Part shown: positions 25,081 through 37,800 of the stretch, one piece after another
Layout of the letters: every line of letters starts with the position of its first letter
Position numbering within the stretch: position 1 is the stretch's first letter
NCBI RefSeq assembly: GCF_932526225.1
Contig: NC_064036.1
Span: 9,679,519-9,743,518, forward strand
DNA length: 64,000 bases
Direction: 5' to 3'
Source: Nematostella vectensis
Taxonomy: Eukaryota > Cnidaria > Anthozoa > Actiniaria > Edwardsiidae
The notes under the pieces: generated by a model
Told to the model about the DNA's origin: nothing
Seen by the model: the letters and a program-made list of their open reading frames with translations, nothing else
Database searches by the model: none
Position numbers and translations under genes: made by a program

Positions 25081-25426
25081 TATCTAGCGAACTGTACAAC
25101 ACAAAGGAACCTGAGGAACCCGCGCATTAATGGGGAGGCAAAAACCAGGATCCAAGCCCTGTCTTAGTCGGTTTTGCCACGCACAGCTCGGGGCCTTTTT
25201 CTCGCTTGTGTCTTTGGGAATAGGTGTGTTGCTATAGTACCAATGTAGTGAAGTATCTAGCGAACTGTACAACACAAAGGAACTTGAGGAACCCGCGCAT
25301 TAATGGGGAGGCAATAACCAGGATCCAAGCCCTGTCTTAGTCGGTTTTGCCACGCACAGCTCGGGGCCTTTTTCTCGCTTGTGTCTTTGGGAATAGGTGT
25401 GTTGCTATAGTACCAATGTAGTGATG
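25081..25426. repeat. Tandem duplication, two 173-bp copies
   Basis: Bases 25081-25253 and 25254-25426 are nearly identical; both begin TATCTAGCGAACTGTAC. Differences are a few substitutions, so the duplication is recent. Open frames of 63 and 74 residues on the minus strand are shared by-products. Confidence 0.93.
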
Positions 25427-25721
25427 TCATCGTGTGCAGCACACAACCAGGATTTTGAGCGGGGTGGTTCGTTTTATCCATTTAAGCGGACCAATTCTCC
25501 GGTATTCCCCTCTCCTCGCCTTATTACACTAGGCAATCAATCTTGTATTTAAAATGTTATTAATAGGGTACTTTTTAATATATAGCCGATAATAATAAAG
25601 ATAATTATTATAAAAAGATTTTCATAGTCATTTTAAAGACATATTGATGCATTGTGCACGGTATATCTCCAGCCAAACGTTATATATTTTTGTTTGCTCT
25701 GAGCAGACCTTCAAGCCGGGT

Positions 25722-25777
<56 letters not shown>
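25722..25777 (+). repeat. 56-base poly-G run
   Basis: An uninterrupted run of G, the longest homopolymer in the window. Polyglycine frames over it are artefacts. Its length is uncertain, since runs of this kind are prone to sequencing or assembly error. Confidence 0.9.
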
Positions 25778-25779
<2 letters not shown>

Positions 25780-27173
25780 CGTCCGTACCCCCGAGCCCCC
25801 CTGGCTACGTGCCTGAGAAACTTGGTCTACATTCATTGCTGCCTTTAGCCTTTGTACTTTGTTCTCCAGTCACGCACGTCATATGACATTTTTGCGCCCA
25901 AAACAACAAAAGCAAGTTACATTGAAATGCACCGTAATCTATGAGTTCTTAGTTTTTTTTATAAAATACTGTGAATAAAATCTCTCGTAAGCTACTATCC
26001 TCAGTTTTCTTAGGAGCATTTCAAATTCTAGATAGCCTGCTTGCCGGCTCTCCGGGCTTATTCGGGAATGTTTTGTTTTCGAATATTGGGAGTTCTGTGG
26101 CGTGTGCGGAGGCCGGTGTGCGCTGGGGCGAGAGTGCGAATTTCTTCGCGATCCAAGGAATTCCCAGTTATTCGAAAAAAAACCCTCAGAATGAGCCCGA
26201 ATGAGAGCCGGTTAGCAGGCTGTATATCGTCCAAAAATCATCTCACATGCTGTAACGATGTTCTTTGTAATTAAAAAAAACTTGTCCTTGTGAGGAAGAG
26301 TAAAAAAAAACGCAACCCTCCTTTACCCCTCTGAGTTCAAGGGTTATGACTTTGATTTCCCCGGGTACCCTGTGTACAACCCTCTAGGCCTGGGAATAAG
26401 CCACGCATCCATTTTCACGGAGCACCGCTGGCCAATCTTAGTGCAACGTGGCGAAATTCATTTCAAAATCAGCGATGTCCATGAGTTATCGCCAACAAAA
26501 TTAGTAAATTATACCGAAGATTGGCGCAGGTTTGGCCCAGGAGTAACATTGATCTCCGCTGCAAAGGTTGGTAGCTCTAAAAGTGCGAATTAATTTATCC
26601 GTTGATGTCGTTTATGCTGATTTGTTGACCGCTATGTTTTGTTGTCAAACAGCTGGGTTAAATTTCACCGGTGTTTTAGATCCACAGATAATTTACTTAT
26701 CATTTGATAGTTTCAGCTCATTGATCTTCAGTTAGGCTAACTTAGCTTTATTTCTAAGAGTTAAAAATCATGAATTATTTCTTGGTGATTTCGTGCGATT
26801 CATGATACATTCAGTATCCAAGTCCAACTTGCAAACTTCCTGGTTCACAAGACCTCCCTAACTTTCACGATCTGTCGATATTTTTATTCTATCTAAAACT
26901 GTTATTTGTAAAGAAAAAACCGAATATAAATGATTGTATCTCACTGCATCATATAGTTATTTCCTGTGGTTCATTTAACAGCTTTGATTATGAGCGATTC
27001 TATGTAAGCTTTTGGACCTAAGATGGTCTACTAGAAAGTGTAAGATCTAGATTCTTTTGTTATTTTTTTTATAATGTCGTCCGGGCTGTTTTTACATTGT
27101 ATAGCCTGAGCAATGTACAAGGTATAAATTATGTGGTGAGTTTAAACATGTCTTTTGATTTGATTTATTTTAG

Positions 27174-29702
27174 ATGGATTCAGATGGCATAGGGCCAGCT
27201 CAGCCCAACATAATCAGCAGATTTTTCACTGCAATTTCACAGGTATATGAACCAGGTTCAAAGTCATAGAGTCATGGGTGTGACTAGATGTGAATGTTCA
27301 GCTGCAAATCTTTTTAGGCTTTTTTTGCTGAATTTGCTTGTATGTGACAAAACTATTTTTTGTCATACTTTGGAAAATCAATTTGCAAGTGCTACCATTT
27401 GGTTGATAACTTTGAGTCCTACCATTCACATCAATGAAATCTTGGGATTACAGCTGGATTCATTGCTTTGCATTTTGATTTTTATTAACTATTTGATATC
27501 ATTTATTCACTTTCTGCTTACTTTCTACATCTCTGCTTATCCTTTTGATGCAGTTTTTTTGTAGTCTTATCGTCAGTTGAAACCCTCGCTTGTTTGATGT
27601 AGCAATGTTTGAATAGGAATTTACACATAGTCTTTGCTGACACATCTTGTTTAATTTTATGTAGTATTGTTTTTGTAACCTTTCAACATGCTTTGTTTTC
27701 AGAGATATCAAAAGTTTCTTGATGACACCACGCCCCATTTAGTACCAAGGTGGATTGTTACACTGGTTTTTGCCATTGCTTATGCAGTTAGAGTGTTTTT
27801 ATTACAGGTACAGCTTACAAAATCTTATATGTGACATATGATTCATGCTTCCCAAATGTAGTTCAGTATAAAAAAAACTTACAATTTCATCATCTGTCAT
27901 CCAGCAAGAAAACCCAAAAAACTCAGAGTTGTATGTCACTGCCGCCATCTTGGATTAGGCTGGGTGGGGTTTCTGTCAAAAATATATATATATTAGAATT
28001 TATGTGTGGTGCAGGTGAATGTGTTTGGGAAAATTTTTTTAAAGGGGTTACACTTTTCATGTAATGAATATTTATAATAATAATATGCATTGCATTATGA
28101 ATATATTTCTTGGCTTGGTAACAAATTCTGAAAGCATGCATGTGTGGACTATGTTCTGCCCTTTGACGAGCATGGTTAGCCAAATTAACAGGTAAAAATT
28201 CAAGTTAAGTGAGTTGGTAGAGAATAATTAGGTTACTGTATTTACCAGCTTTAAAATTGGGGCATGTTGAGATAGACTGTCACCTTAACCTAATATTTTC
28301 CAGACCTAATCCTACACCATTGCTCTTTTTTTCCCACAGGGCTGGTATATCATAACATATGCCCTGGGAATATACATATTAAATTTGTTCATTGCATTCC
28401 TTTCTCCACGTATTGACCCAGCAATGGAGGATTTGGGTGAGTAATATTTAAACTGCTCTCAAAACTTCCACAACACTTGATTATGCAGTCTGCTTGTATA
28501 TTTTCGCAAACAGCCTTAGTAATTGTGAAAAACAAAACATTCATTTCATTTTTCTGCAATGGCTTATTAGGTCTTTCAACAGGATTGACTTTAATCTCTT
28601 TAGAATTGTTGAAAGGGTAGAAAGGGAACACATAATACATAAAGATGGTTCCTAGTTGGTTATTCTGATGAGTTAACATGAAAATTGCAAACAAAATATT
28701 TTGTCTTATCTTTGATTTGTTTTGTATTCAAATCACTTTATATATGTTTTTTTTTTGTATTTGTAGTATAATTAGTATTTTTATTGCCATTGACTATGAT
28801 GAAGATTGATATAGGGTAATATTCATCTATGATTACTGAATATACGCTCTGAGTCCTTGGCTTGTTAGGGGAGGAGAGCAGATGAGACGCTACTAGTTTC
28901 ATCTCTCTAATGTTTGCTGTATCGATCTTTTAGATGACGATGATGCATCTCCTGGTCTCCCAACAAAGGCAGATGAGGAATTTAGACCATTCATACGTAG
29001 ACTGCCTGAGTTCAAATTCTGGTGAGTATGGCAATTTCTTCTCCTTTAGCCTAACCACACCCTCCAAATAAATCTGTTATTTTACTTATTTCTTTATCAG
29101 GTATGGAGTGACAAGAGGAATTGTTATTGCAATGACATGTACATTCTTTGAGTTCTTCAACATTCCAGTCTTCTGGCCAATACTTGTTATGTATTTCATC
29201 ATTCTCTTTGTCCTCACAATGAAAAGACAAATCAAGGTTAGTAAATTGTTAAGTCAAATGTCTTTAAGAGAGTTTACAAAATTGCTACAGTCCCCAGATT
29301 AACTCGCCTCTGCCTGGCACTTTACCATAAATTTAAAGTTTGTTGTGCCAATGCCTTGTGTTTCATAGAATGCAATTCATAATTCATACTGTAATCTATA
29401 TAAAACAAATCCCATCTCTATTAGCCATTCTGCTTGAAGGATGAATACAAGTTGTTAATATTTGAAAAGGAAACAAATAAATTAAATTGAGTACTCACCT
29501 AAAGGTTTTGTTGGTTGCATTTGCATCTCTGTGACTTATCCATAATTGACTCGTACACACAACCATCCATACTTTAGTTAGTTCTTGACTTGTTTGCCTT
29601 TTGCCTCCCCAGCATATGATCAAATACAGATATATACCCTTGACGTTTGGCAAGAAGCGATACAAGGGCAAGGACGATGCAGGCAATGTTGTCAAATCAT
29701 AA
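27174..29702 (+). CDS. RER1: RER1, Golgi-to-ER retrieval receptor
   Basis: Six coding exons: 27174-27242, 27703-27807, 28340-28436, 28934-29021, 29101-29236 and 29613-29702. All are in phase and give 194 residues, against 196 in human. RER1 is a four-pass membrane protein of the early Golgi that returns escaped ER membrane proteins and unassembled subunits in COPI vesicles. Conserved blocks seen are [49 protein letters not shown] and [19 protein letters not shown] near the C-terminus. Four hydrophobic stretches fit the known W-shaped topology. The cytosolic loop after helix 2 is acidic (DDDDASPG). The start ATG follows a splice acceptor directly, so the 5' UTR is on another exon. A poly(A) signal lies at 30463. 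Nothing unusual in the coding sequence. Confidence 0.98.
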
Positions 29703-30462
29703 ACTCATGCAGTAATAATGCCAAGCTTAGGGCTCCATGCCTGATCTGAACAAATTCATAGATCAAAGTTTTTTATTATTATCCCTTTCACTGTACATTG
29801 TAGCTAGCATAGGGATTTTGCCAAAGAATTTTTGTTTGTAATTGACAGTGAACGATCATTTGTTGAAGTTATAAGAGGTATTTAGTTTAGAGAAATTATA
29901 TTTGTTTCAAAACAAACATTACTTTTTCATTTCTTTTCATTGAAAAGAGTTTGATCATTGTTATGGCCATCTTTAATCAATCCAAAAGGGGCATTATCAA
30001 CACACTATCAAACTTTTATGGATTTTTGTTCACGAACAAGGGATGTCTCTGTATTGTATAGATGTGCATGTATCAATAGGAAATTTGTAAAATAATCAAA
30101 ATGACAAAGTGGCTTACAGCAGCTCAAAAAGGCTGTTTGTTGTTTTTATGAGCTTCCATAGAAATATGTCATAATTGTTTAAAGTTCTATATGAGCAGCA
30201 TCACTAAACGAAATTGCTAGAGACGATAACCTGTACATGAACTTGTAATATGAATTCCCCACCTGCCATTGTATAACAGTTTGATTAGCTTTGTTTTTTT
30301 CTTTGTTCTCAAGTAACCTTTAAGTGGGAATGTTATATAATTCCATGATATTGGCTATGTTTTTTCTTCTGCTTTTGGCATGTTGCATGAAACATGACTT
30401 GCTAGAAAGTTCATGCCTCACACCACAAATACAGTACACGATGTCCAGATTTCCCAAACAGA

Positions 30463-30468
30463 AATAAA
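30463..30468 (+). terminator. RER1: RER1 poly(A) signal
   Basis: AATAAA about 760 bases after the RER1 stop, the first clear canonical hexamer downstream. Confidence 0.65.
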
Positions 30469-30470
30469 AG

Positions 30471-31819
30471 CTACTTTATTAACTTTATCATCTACTCCTT
30501 TCTTTCTTTTAATGAAATCCAGAGAGTATTGCTAACTTTTTGGGTATGATCTACTCTCCCGCTGATATAAATTTCTGTTGTGCCCACAGATGCGGGCAGT
30601 CCCGTGCTAGATCAGTCGTCTCAGTGATTGGGACAAATGGTGATGGTAAACAAACAGTATCTAACTTTGAGGGTTATTTATTTTTACAAATATTATTGCA
30701 TCATTTAGTTTCTTCCTTATAAATTTAAACCGTCAAAACTGTCAAATCAATGTAAATATTGTGTGCAATTTTCCAAGGCGTTTGATCAAATCTTTGTGGG
30801 GGGTGCCCTAAAATGGCACACGATTCGGGATTTAATAATAAAAAAATAGAACAGATTGTCGGATTCTTCTATCATGCATTGCAGATTCGGATTGAAGCAA
30901 AACTTTGTGCGGATCGGCAAATTTTCGAAAAAATGTGAGTGCATTGGTGGATTCTGGGACCCCTATAACCCCCCCCCCCCCCCCCCCTCTTTGTGGTAAA
31001 TTTTAGTTAGTTTTTCGTTTGGGGTTTAAGAGCCTTTCTGCCGTTAGAGGTTGGCGAAGGGTTTTAACACTTGTAATGCAGTGTATAATGTAACAACAAC
31101 TAGTCTCATCTTTAAATGGCCTTCAATTTATTATTAAATTCCTGTCATTATCTACAATATTATTAAAGTGTTCATTATGTATAGCATCTTAAGTTGTGCC
31201 TCGTCAAATTGATTTTTTTTGTCGATATCTTGGTGAAGTTTTTTCTTTTTATTTAGTAACACATTTTGACTTAATTTTAGTTATAATTCTAGTATGTGTT
31301 ACAATTTTTCTGACTGCAAACCAACTTACAGATCCCTTAAAATCCTTTTCTTTTGTGCTTTGTCATGTCTAAGAATTAAATACATTATTGTGGTAGAGAT
31401 ACTTATAATAATTCACATAACAGGCACTTATTAGATAACATGTTTCGTTGCCTGGCTAGGTTCTGAGTATTTCAAATAACGATTAGCAATGAGCTTCTCC
31501 AGAAGCTTGTGTCGAGTTGTAAATTGATATTATTCTATATGCACTTTTGCTCTCTAGCTAGCTACAATCTAGCTACAATCTATTCTTTTGGTATTTGCCT
31601 TCTTTCAAGTTGAAGACCGTCCATTCTACCCAACTACACATCAAGGTTCCTTTTGTAAGTTGCGGGGGGGGGAGGGGAGGGGAGGGGGGCTCCTTGGTTA
31701 GGACAGTCTTGAAAACCTTAGTACTGTTCCATCTCCCACTGATGTCTCACGTTCTTTACCCTGTAAAACAATCAAATTATGCATTCCACATGACCACACT
31801 GCTAATGTTTTGCAAGGTT
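30471..31819. other. Intergenic between convergent RER1 and chordin
   Basis: AT-rich with a poly-C run near 30969-30987 and a G-rich run near 31662-31689. No exon was recognised on either strand. RER1 and chordin converge here. Confidence 0.5.
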
Positions 31820-31825
31820 TTTATT
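31820..31825 (-). terminator. CHRD: Chordin poly(A) signal
   Basis: AATAAA on the minus strand, 64 bases past the proposed chordin stop at 31890. It supports reading through the potential donor after CSG and ending at the TGA. Confidence 0.6.
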
Positions 31826-31889
31826 CCGACTGACAGCATAGAAACCATGGTAGTGTAGCTATGGCAACATGCCATGGCAACCCATGTTG

Positions 31890-34800
31890 TCATGGTGACT
31901 CACCCGAGCAAGGAACACAGCAGCTCTTGCTTAAGCTGTCGAGGCTCGTCTTGCAGTGACCTGCCGGACACGTGACTGTTGAACACGACGACCTGCCATT
32001 CTGAAATACGGGGATTAGATGGTTATCTCATTTGGTCGTCACACTATTCATGTATGCGCGGTTTTAGTATTATTTTAAATTTTGCTTCGCTTTCTCGTTT
32101 AGCTGCACTTATTTATACTGTTACTCGCCCGGCTCTTGATATTATATCGTTCGTTCTATCGTTTTATCTTCCTAATCTCGGGGTATTAATGAGCTCACCC
32201 ACTAGCAACAAACAGAAACTGTGATTTTGGTAGATTTGCATGGCGTATTGTTGTTTTTGGGATAGAATTGCAAAGGACTCGACAAGAAAAACATTTTTCT
32301 TTCAGGTACGAAGGTACATCATTTGTACTTGAAGCACCTCTCGAAATTCTCGCAAAATGTAAGCAATGCGACCAACATCAACACTTAAAACAACACCAAC
32401 CACACTACTAACCCGTAACACCACAGGAAACCCGACTTGGCATTGACCCGTGCCAAGCCATCAACCACCCAATCCGTAACACCAAAGGAAACCCAACTTG
32501 GCATTGACCCTTGCCAAGCCATCAACCACCCTCCTAATCCGTAACACCACAGGGAACCCAAATTGGCATTGGCACGTGCCAAGCCATCAGCCACCCTCCA
32601 AATCCGTTACACCACAGGGAACCCATCTTACCTGGCATTGACACGTGACACACTTGATGACTCCGAATGGCGGGAGGTACGGCGTCCAGCGTGCGTTGTT
32701 GGGATATGTGTTTTGTCCGAATTTGCAAACTGTGGAAACATGGCCCATTAAACGTCAGTCATAAAACAAAGAGACCTGTCACTTGGCAAAACATATGACT
32801 CAAATACAGGCCCTAACCATTCCACTTGTGTTATTATAACTGGTACCTTTTGATGGTGGCTCAATTGCTTTTTTCGCGTCTTCAACTAAAAAAAAAAGAA
32901 CAATTCAAGGGTTTATTGTTATTAAAACTCTATTAGATTTTCCTTCTTTCACCCGGTCATCAATCATACCTGCTCCAGGCACGTACCTTATTACACTTTA
33001 TTTTCACCTCGCCTTAATTTCAAGAATTTGAAAAAATTCGCGAAAATAAAGTGACGCGTAAATAATGTGTCGCGAACATTGGAATGCGCGAAAGTTAAGT
33101 GATAACACAAAAACCTTTCGGCGAAAAATGTAACCGTGTAAGCTTTATAGAAACACCTTTATTTAAATGTACGTATAGTACAGTAAGTGGTTGAGATGGA
33201 CAATTCTGAACTGTTTTTATATAATTTTGTGGAACTAAATTTAGCCAACTCATGTTTTTGTTACAGTTTTGTAACTAAAGCACATTTTAATTTTATTTGT
33301 TTTGCTTGATTTTATTGTCTCCAAGTCGCAAAATCTCGACAATAAAGTGACCTGCTTTTTACGAAAATCGCGAAAATAAAGGAATTGCCAAATATAGCCC
33401 TCTCAAAATCGCGAAATTTTGACGTCGCGAAAATAAAGTGTAATAAGGTAATCAGCGGTTGCTGGGGGGGGGGAGGGAGGGGGGGGCCGCGCCTGTGCCC
33501 ATTATTATTTGAAGCAAAGCTCCATCAGATCATTTTTTAGGGCGCTCGTATAAAGGACAACTACCCTCCCCTCCCCCATCCCCTTTAGTTCATCCATGTT
33601 TTATCGTGTGTTTTTTTGTTCGTGTTTTGAAAATAAACGAAAAAATATTCTCTCGACGGTATGTATTATCAAGGTATTTAGATTAGGTATTTAAGTAGAT
33701 TTTTGTGTGTTTTTTTTTATCCTCTTGGTGTTCGCTCTCGAACACGACAAACAATATATAGGTGTGCTTCTTGTTGTGTTAGCGCGACCGGGGGAGGGGG
33801 GGAGGAGGATAATAAATTTAGGAGAGAGCCCATTTCTCTGCCATAGCATTTTCCCTGGTACACATATGTCCAGCCGATTCTCACCTGGGCACTGCGCGCA
33901 GCAATCCGAGGGGTGCATCTTGAATGGCTTTGGGCAGTCTAGGCGGGGACACTGGATATTGTTCCACGTGATCTCGTTAGTTTCCGCCTTCAATAGAACA
34001 TCGACAGCAGCATTAGAAAGAGGTGTACTAGTCAAGATGGCATTGAAACCCTAAGGTGTTAATATCCGAGATGATTCAACAAAATATCCAAGTAGACTCG
34101 GCATAAAATCGTAAGCTGACTTGCAGCAAAACAACGATTGAGTAAATTCCCCAGGTGACTCATCAGCGAAACTGGCTGCAAGCTAGCTAATGACCTTTAC
34201 GACTGATATCCGTACTTTTAACAGAGCTGGCTAAAACCGTGTATAAGTCATAGCCTGTACCTATGACTACAAGGCTTGAAAATTTAAGCCTTTAGCTATC
34301 GCCCTTCAAAACAAGCTGTAGCTTCTTCTTAAAGCAGCTACTGCACCCACCTTACAGGTGCACACCGTGCACTTCATGTATCCGAATGGACTGGCGTATG
34401 GGTGCCAGACTGCACCACTTGGGTAGAACTTCTTGCCCTGCTCGACAAAACAGCCCGCGTCGGTCGGTGTTGAGCCTTCGTCGTACGTACGTATAGCTTC
34501 ACTTTCTAGGACTAAAAATAGGTACTGACGTCAATGTTGTATGCTAGTGGCAATCATTAAATCCCAACGCTGAACCCCTTCCCATTCATCAGGATGGTAG
34601 TTAAATAGCGTTCAATAGGAAATGACCCCTTTTTGGTGGCCATGGGGTGGGGGAGTCACGTGACCACTGCGCACCACCCTGTATACGCGCCTGCCAATGG
34701 TTTACCTGGACACACTGGACAACATCTTTCTGGCATCATGATCAGCTGTTCACTGCAATTCAATGGAAGACAGACCACAGGGAAGCAGCTGACTGTCGCG

Positions 34801-37800
34801 TCCTACAAAAAGAGGTTGCATTACGTACAACGAGTGTCTCGGGTTATTATACTGCAGAAATACATGAACGCTAGATCGTTCATTCAATAACATAGATCAC
34901 CCCTCTAAAGCCTGGCTAAACTAGGAGACAAATCGCGCGCTAGATGTCGCACACATGTCTCCTAGTTTAGGCCTTCACGGACATGACCCCGTGTCTCTCC
35001 ATCAGTACTTGATCACGTGTTGTAAATCACATGACCTCGTGTTGCACATACATATACCTTATTGCCACGAATGACAACGTGCCGTGCAATACGTAATCAT
35101 AGCCCTATGTTCACTCTGTCATACCTTACAAGAGCACGTGGTACAGATAGGATCATGGCTAGGTGACCACACTTCGCCGTTAAAGTACCGCTCCCCATTC
35201 TCCACGCACGAGCCCTCTATCGTAAAGTCTGTTTTCTGTGGCGGTAGTTTCTGGCGACACTGCTCGCCGTCAGATACAAGTAGCTGCGTGCGCAGCTCGC
35301 CGTGCGGGTTATCAGTGCTGCTCACTTGTACGTAGACTTTGCCTTGAAGTGTGTTGTAGATGAAGTCAGTGCTTAGGTCACGGATTGAGCCCGAGATCTA
35401 AAAAAAGATAAGAATTCGTCTCGCTCTTAGTGGAGGCTTCGAAGTCATCTAAACTGTTGAATCCAGTATTATTAAAATTTTCTGTCGATATTATTGTTGT
35501 TATTATTGTTTATGAAAATTGTTATTATTATAATCATTATTGTTACAAAAAATATTATGATAATTATATCGTTATTGTTGTTAAATTTATTGGTGGAGTG
35601 CTTGATTTCTTCCATATTTTTATTTTTTAAGCCCCTTGATTTTCCAATAAACCTACAAAGGATGTCTTTTAGGAAATAGTGGTCACACCGGGGAGGGACA
35701 ACAAATTCGGGAAACACGGGATCAATGGTTAGTAAGGGATCAATGGTTAGTAAGGGATCAATGGTTAGTAAGGGATCACTGGTTAGTAAGGGATCAATGG
35801 TTAGTAAGGGATCACTGGTTAGTAAGGGATCAATGGTTAGTAAGGGATCAATGGTTAGTAAGGGATCACTGGTTAGTAAGGGAAGGTAAAAAAGAGCGCT
35901 CTCTACATCCTCGCCAGGACGCCACACCCACGGCCCTTTTTGTTATTAATACTCGCAGTCTCACGATATTATACGATATCGCATACCCACCATGTCGCTG
36001 TCGAATGTTGAAAGAGCATGCTTTTGTTTCTCGTAAGTGAGTGGCTCTTCGCCTGCGATAGCGAAACCCTCCAGGTCAGCGGTAACCGAATTTTTCCCTT
36101 CGCGCTGAACGCCGATTAGTAGCAAGTGATAGTATAGATTGCACTGACGATCCAATGAGAACCAGGCCAAACCAGAAGCCCCGGTCTGAGAACTGGGAAC
36201 CACAGCATTGCCGGATAGAAGGCGTGGGGTTTCTGTGTACGGGTTCAAAATTTTTTTGCTATTATTTATTATTTCAATGATCAGACGCAAGGTGTTTTTT
36301 GCTCCTTGCTCAAGTTAAATATCACTCTGATGGTCGCCAAATTAAAGTTACTCTTATTGTAAAAAATCAGGCGCGTACCTAGGCAGAATTCCCCTACCCC
36401 CAAATCTTGGCAACCTAAAAATGACAAATACTATCCTTTTCCTAAGATACCCATGACTGTGCTACTCTCCTCAGCAAACTCTGGGAACGCGTCTTGAATA
36501 ACGGGGTACTACCGTGCGCACCCCTACCCCCCCTCCCCTAGGCAAATCCTGGGTACGCGCCTGTAATAACGGGGTGCTACCGTGCGCACCCCTACCCCCC
36601 CCCCCCCCCCCCCCTACCCCTAGGCGAACCCTGGGTACGCGCCTGTAATAACGGGGTGCTACCGTGCGCACCCCTACCCACCCCCCCTAGGCAAACCCTG
36701 GGTACACGTCTGAAATAATGGGGTGCTACCGTGCGCACCCCTACCCATCCCCCCTAGGCAAGCCCTGGGTACACGTCTGAAATAATGGGGTGCTACCGTG
36801 CGCACCCCTACCCATCCCCCTCCCTAGGCAAGCCCTGGGTATGCGCCTGAAAAAAACGCGAAAGCGCGATAATTAGTGCAGCAGCAGGAAACTTACCTGG
36901 ACTATGTTATTATCCAGCTAAGTTCCATATCAATATTTGGGTGACCTTAAAACTCGCTCGGCCAATCTCTTGGAGGCCTGGGTCTAAGGGCTTTTCAAGG
37001 CTTGTGTGATAAAGATTCACCAAGCGATAAATTTTTTTTTGACACATTTTTGCCTCGAGTCTCAAATTGACAGGAATCAGCATTTTTCACCATGTTTTCT
37101 GGATATCAGGGAGCGGGAAAACTTTAGCTCTTCTAAATATGGGCATCAATGCCCATATAAGGTAATGCATACGAAGGACACTATCCGTGGGGAATATGTT
37201 TGATATGTCTTTAACGTCTTACCGTGGTAGGTCAGGTGTGGCCCTCCGTATGGCAGTTGGCGCACAAACCCTCTGAGCTCCCCGCGGTTATAGAGTGCAG
37301 TACGTACGACGACAGTAATGGCGCTGTTGAATAACGCGCAGATTGCCGCGGCTGAGGGGCGAGCCCACACGCCAGTTACCTGGACAGCGGAAAAACACCG
37401 AAATTAGCAACGAACTCTGACCTTACGGTGGTGGCCATAGTTCATGCCTTTGACTGTTAGTGTGTGGTGCCCATGCCCTCTCATTCCATGTTACCTTTTT
37501 TTGTCATTTGTTTTTTTTTCCTAAACCGAATGCACCGTACTGACCTCTGCGGTACTGTCACTTGTTGGGTTGATTGCGCGCGAGATGCGTTTCACCACTC
37601 GCTTACGGCTCATCTCCAGGTTGATTTCACTGACGGGCTGCATCAGACCCGATAGAATCACCTACAGATAAATACAAAATGCCCAAATTGTCGTGATCGT
37701 AAACCATACATAAACATACAGTTTACTACAAAGCTCATAAGACCCGATAGAATCACCTACAGATAAATATACAGTTTACTATACAGCCTATGCTCAGAGG

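Larger units (their letters stand above)
24301..27173. other. Intergenic between HSD17B12 and RER1, with probable RER1 leader
   Basis: Holds a G-run module (24801-24842), a 173-bp tandem duplication (25081-25426) and a 56-base G-run. RER1 translation starts right after a splice acceptor at 27172-27173, so an untranslated first exon must lie upstream. The GC-rich segment ending at about 26569 with AAG before GTTGGT is a possible donor for it. No poly(A) signal for HSD17B12 was pinned down. Confidence 0.5.

Noticed and set aside
25644-25886. Polyglycine protein
   Set aside because: Frame depends on a 56-base G-run of uncertain length, with no family features.
26372-26593. 73-residue plus-strand frame upstream of RER1
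   Set aside because: No recognised family; more likely part of the RER1 leader or promoter region.
30489-30575. Extra 3' exon of chordin after CSG
   Set aside because: The only phase-compatible candidate gives a sequence with no VWC features and would lie next to the RER1 3' end. A stop and poly(A) signal right after exon 19 explain the gene better.
35472-35927. 151-residue frame with repeated LLTIDP units
   Set aside because: It is an 18-bp minisatellite inside chordin intron 12.
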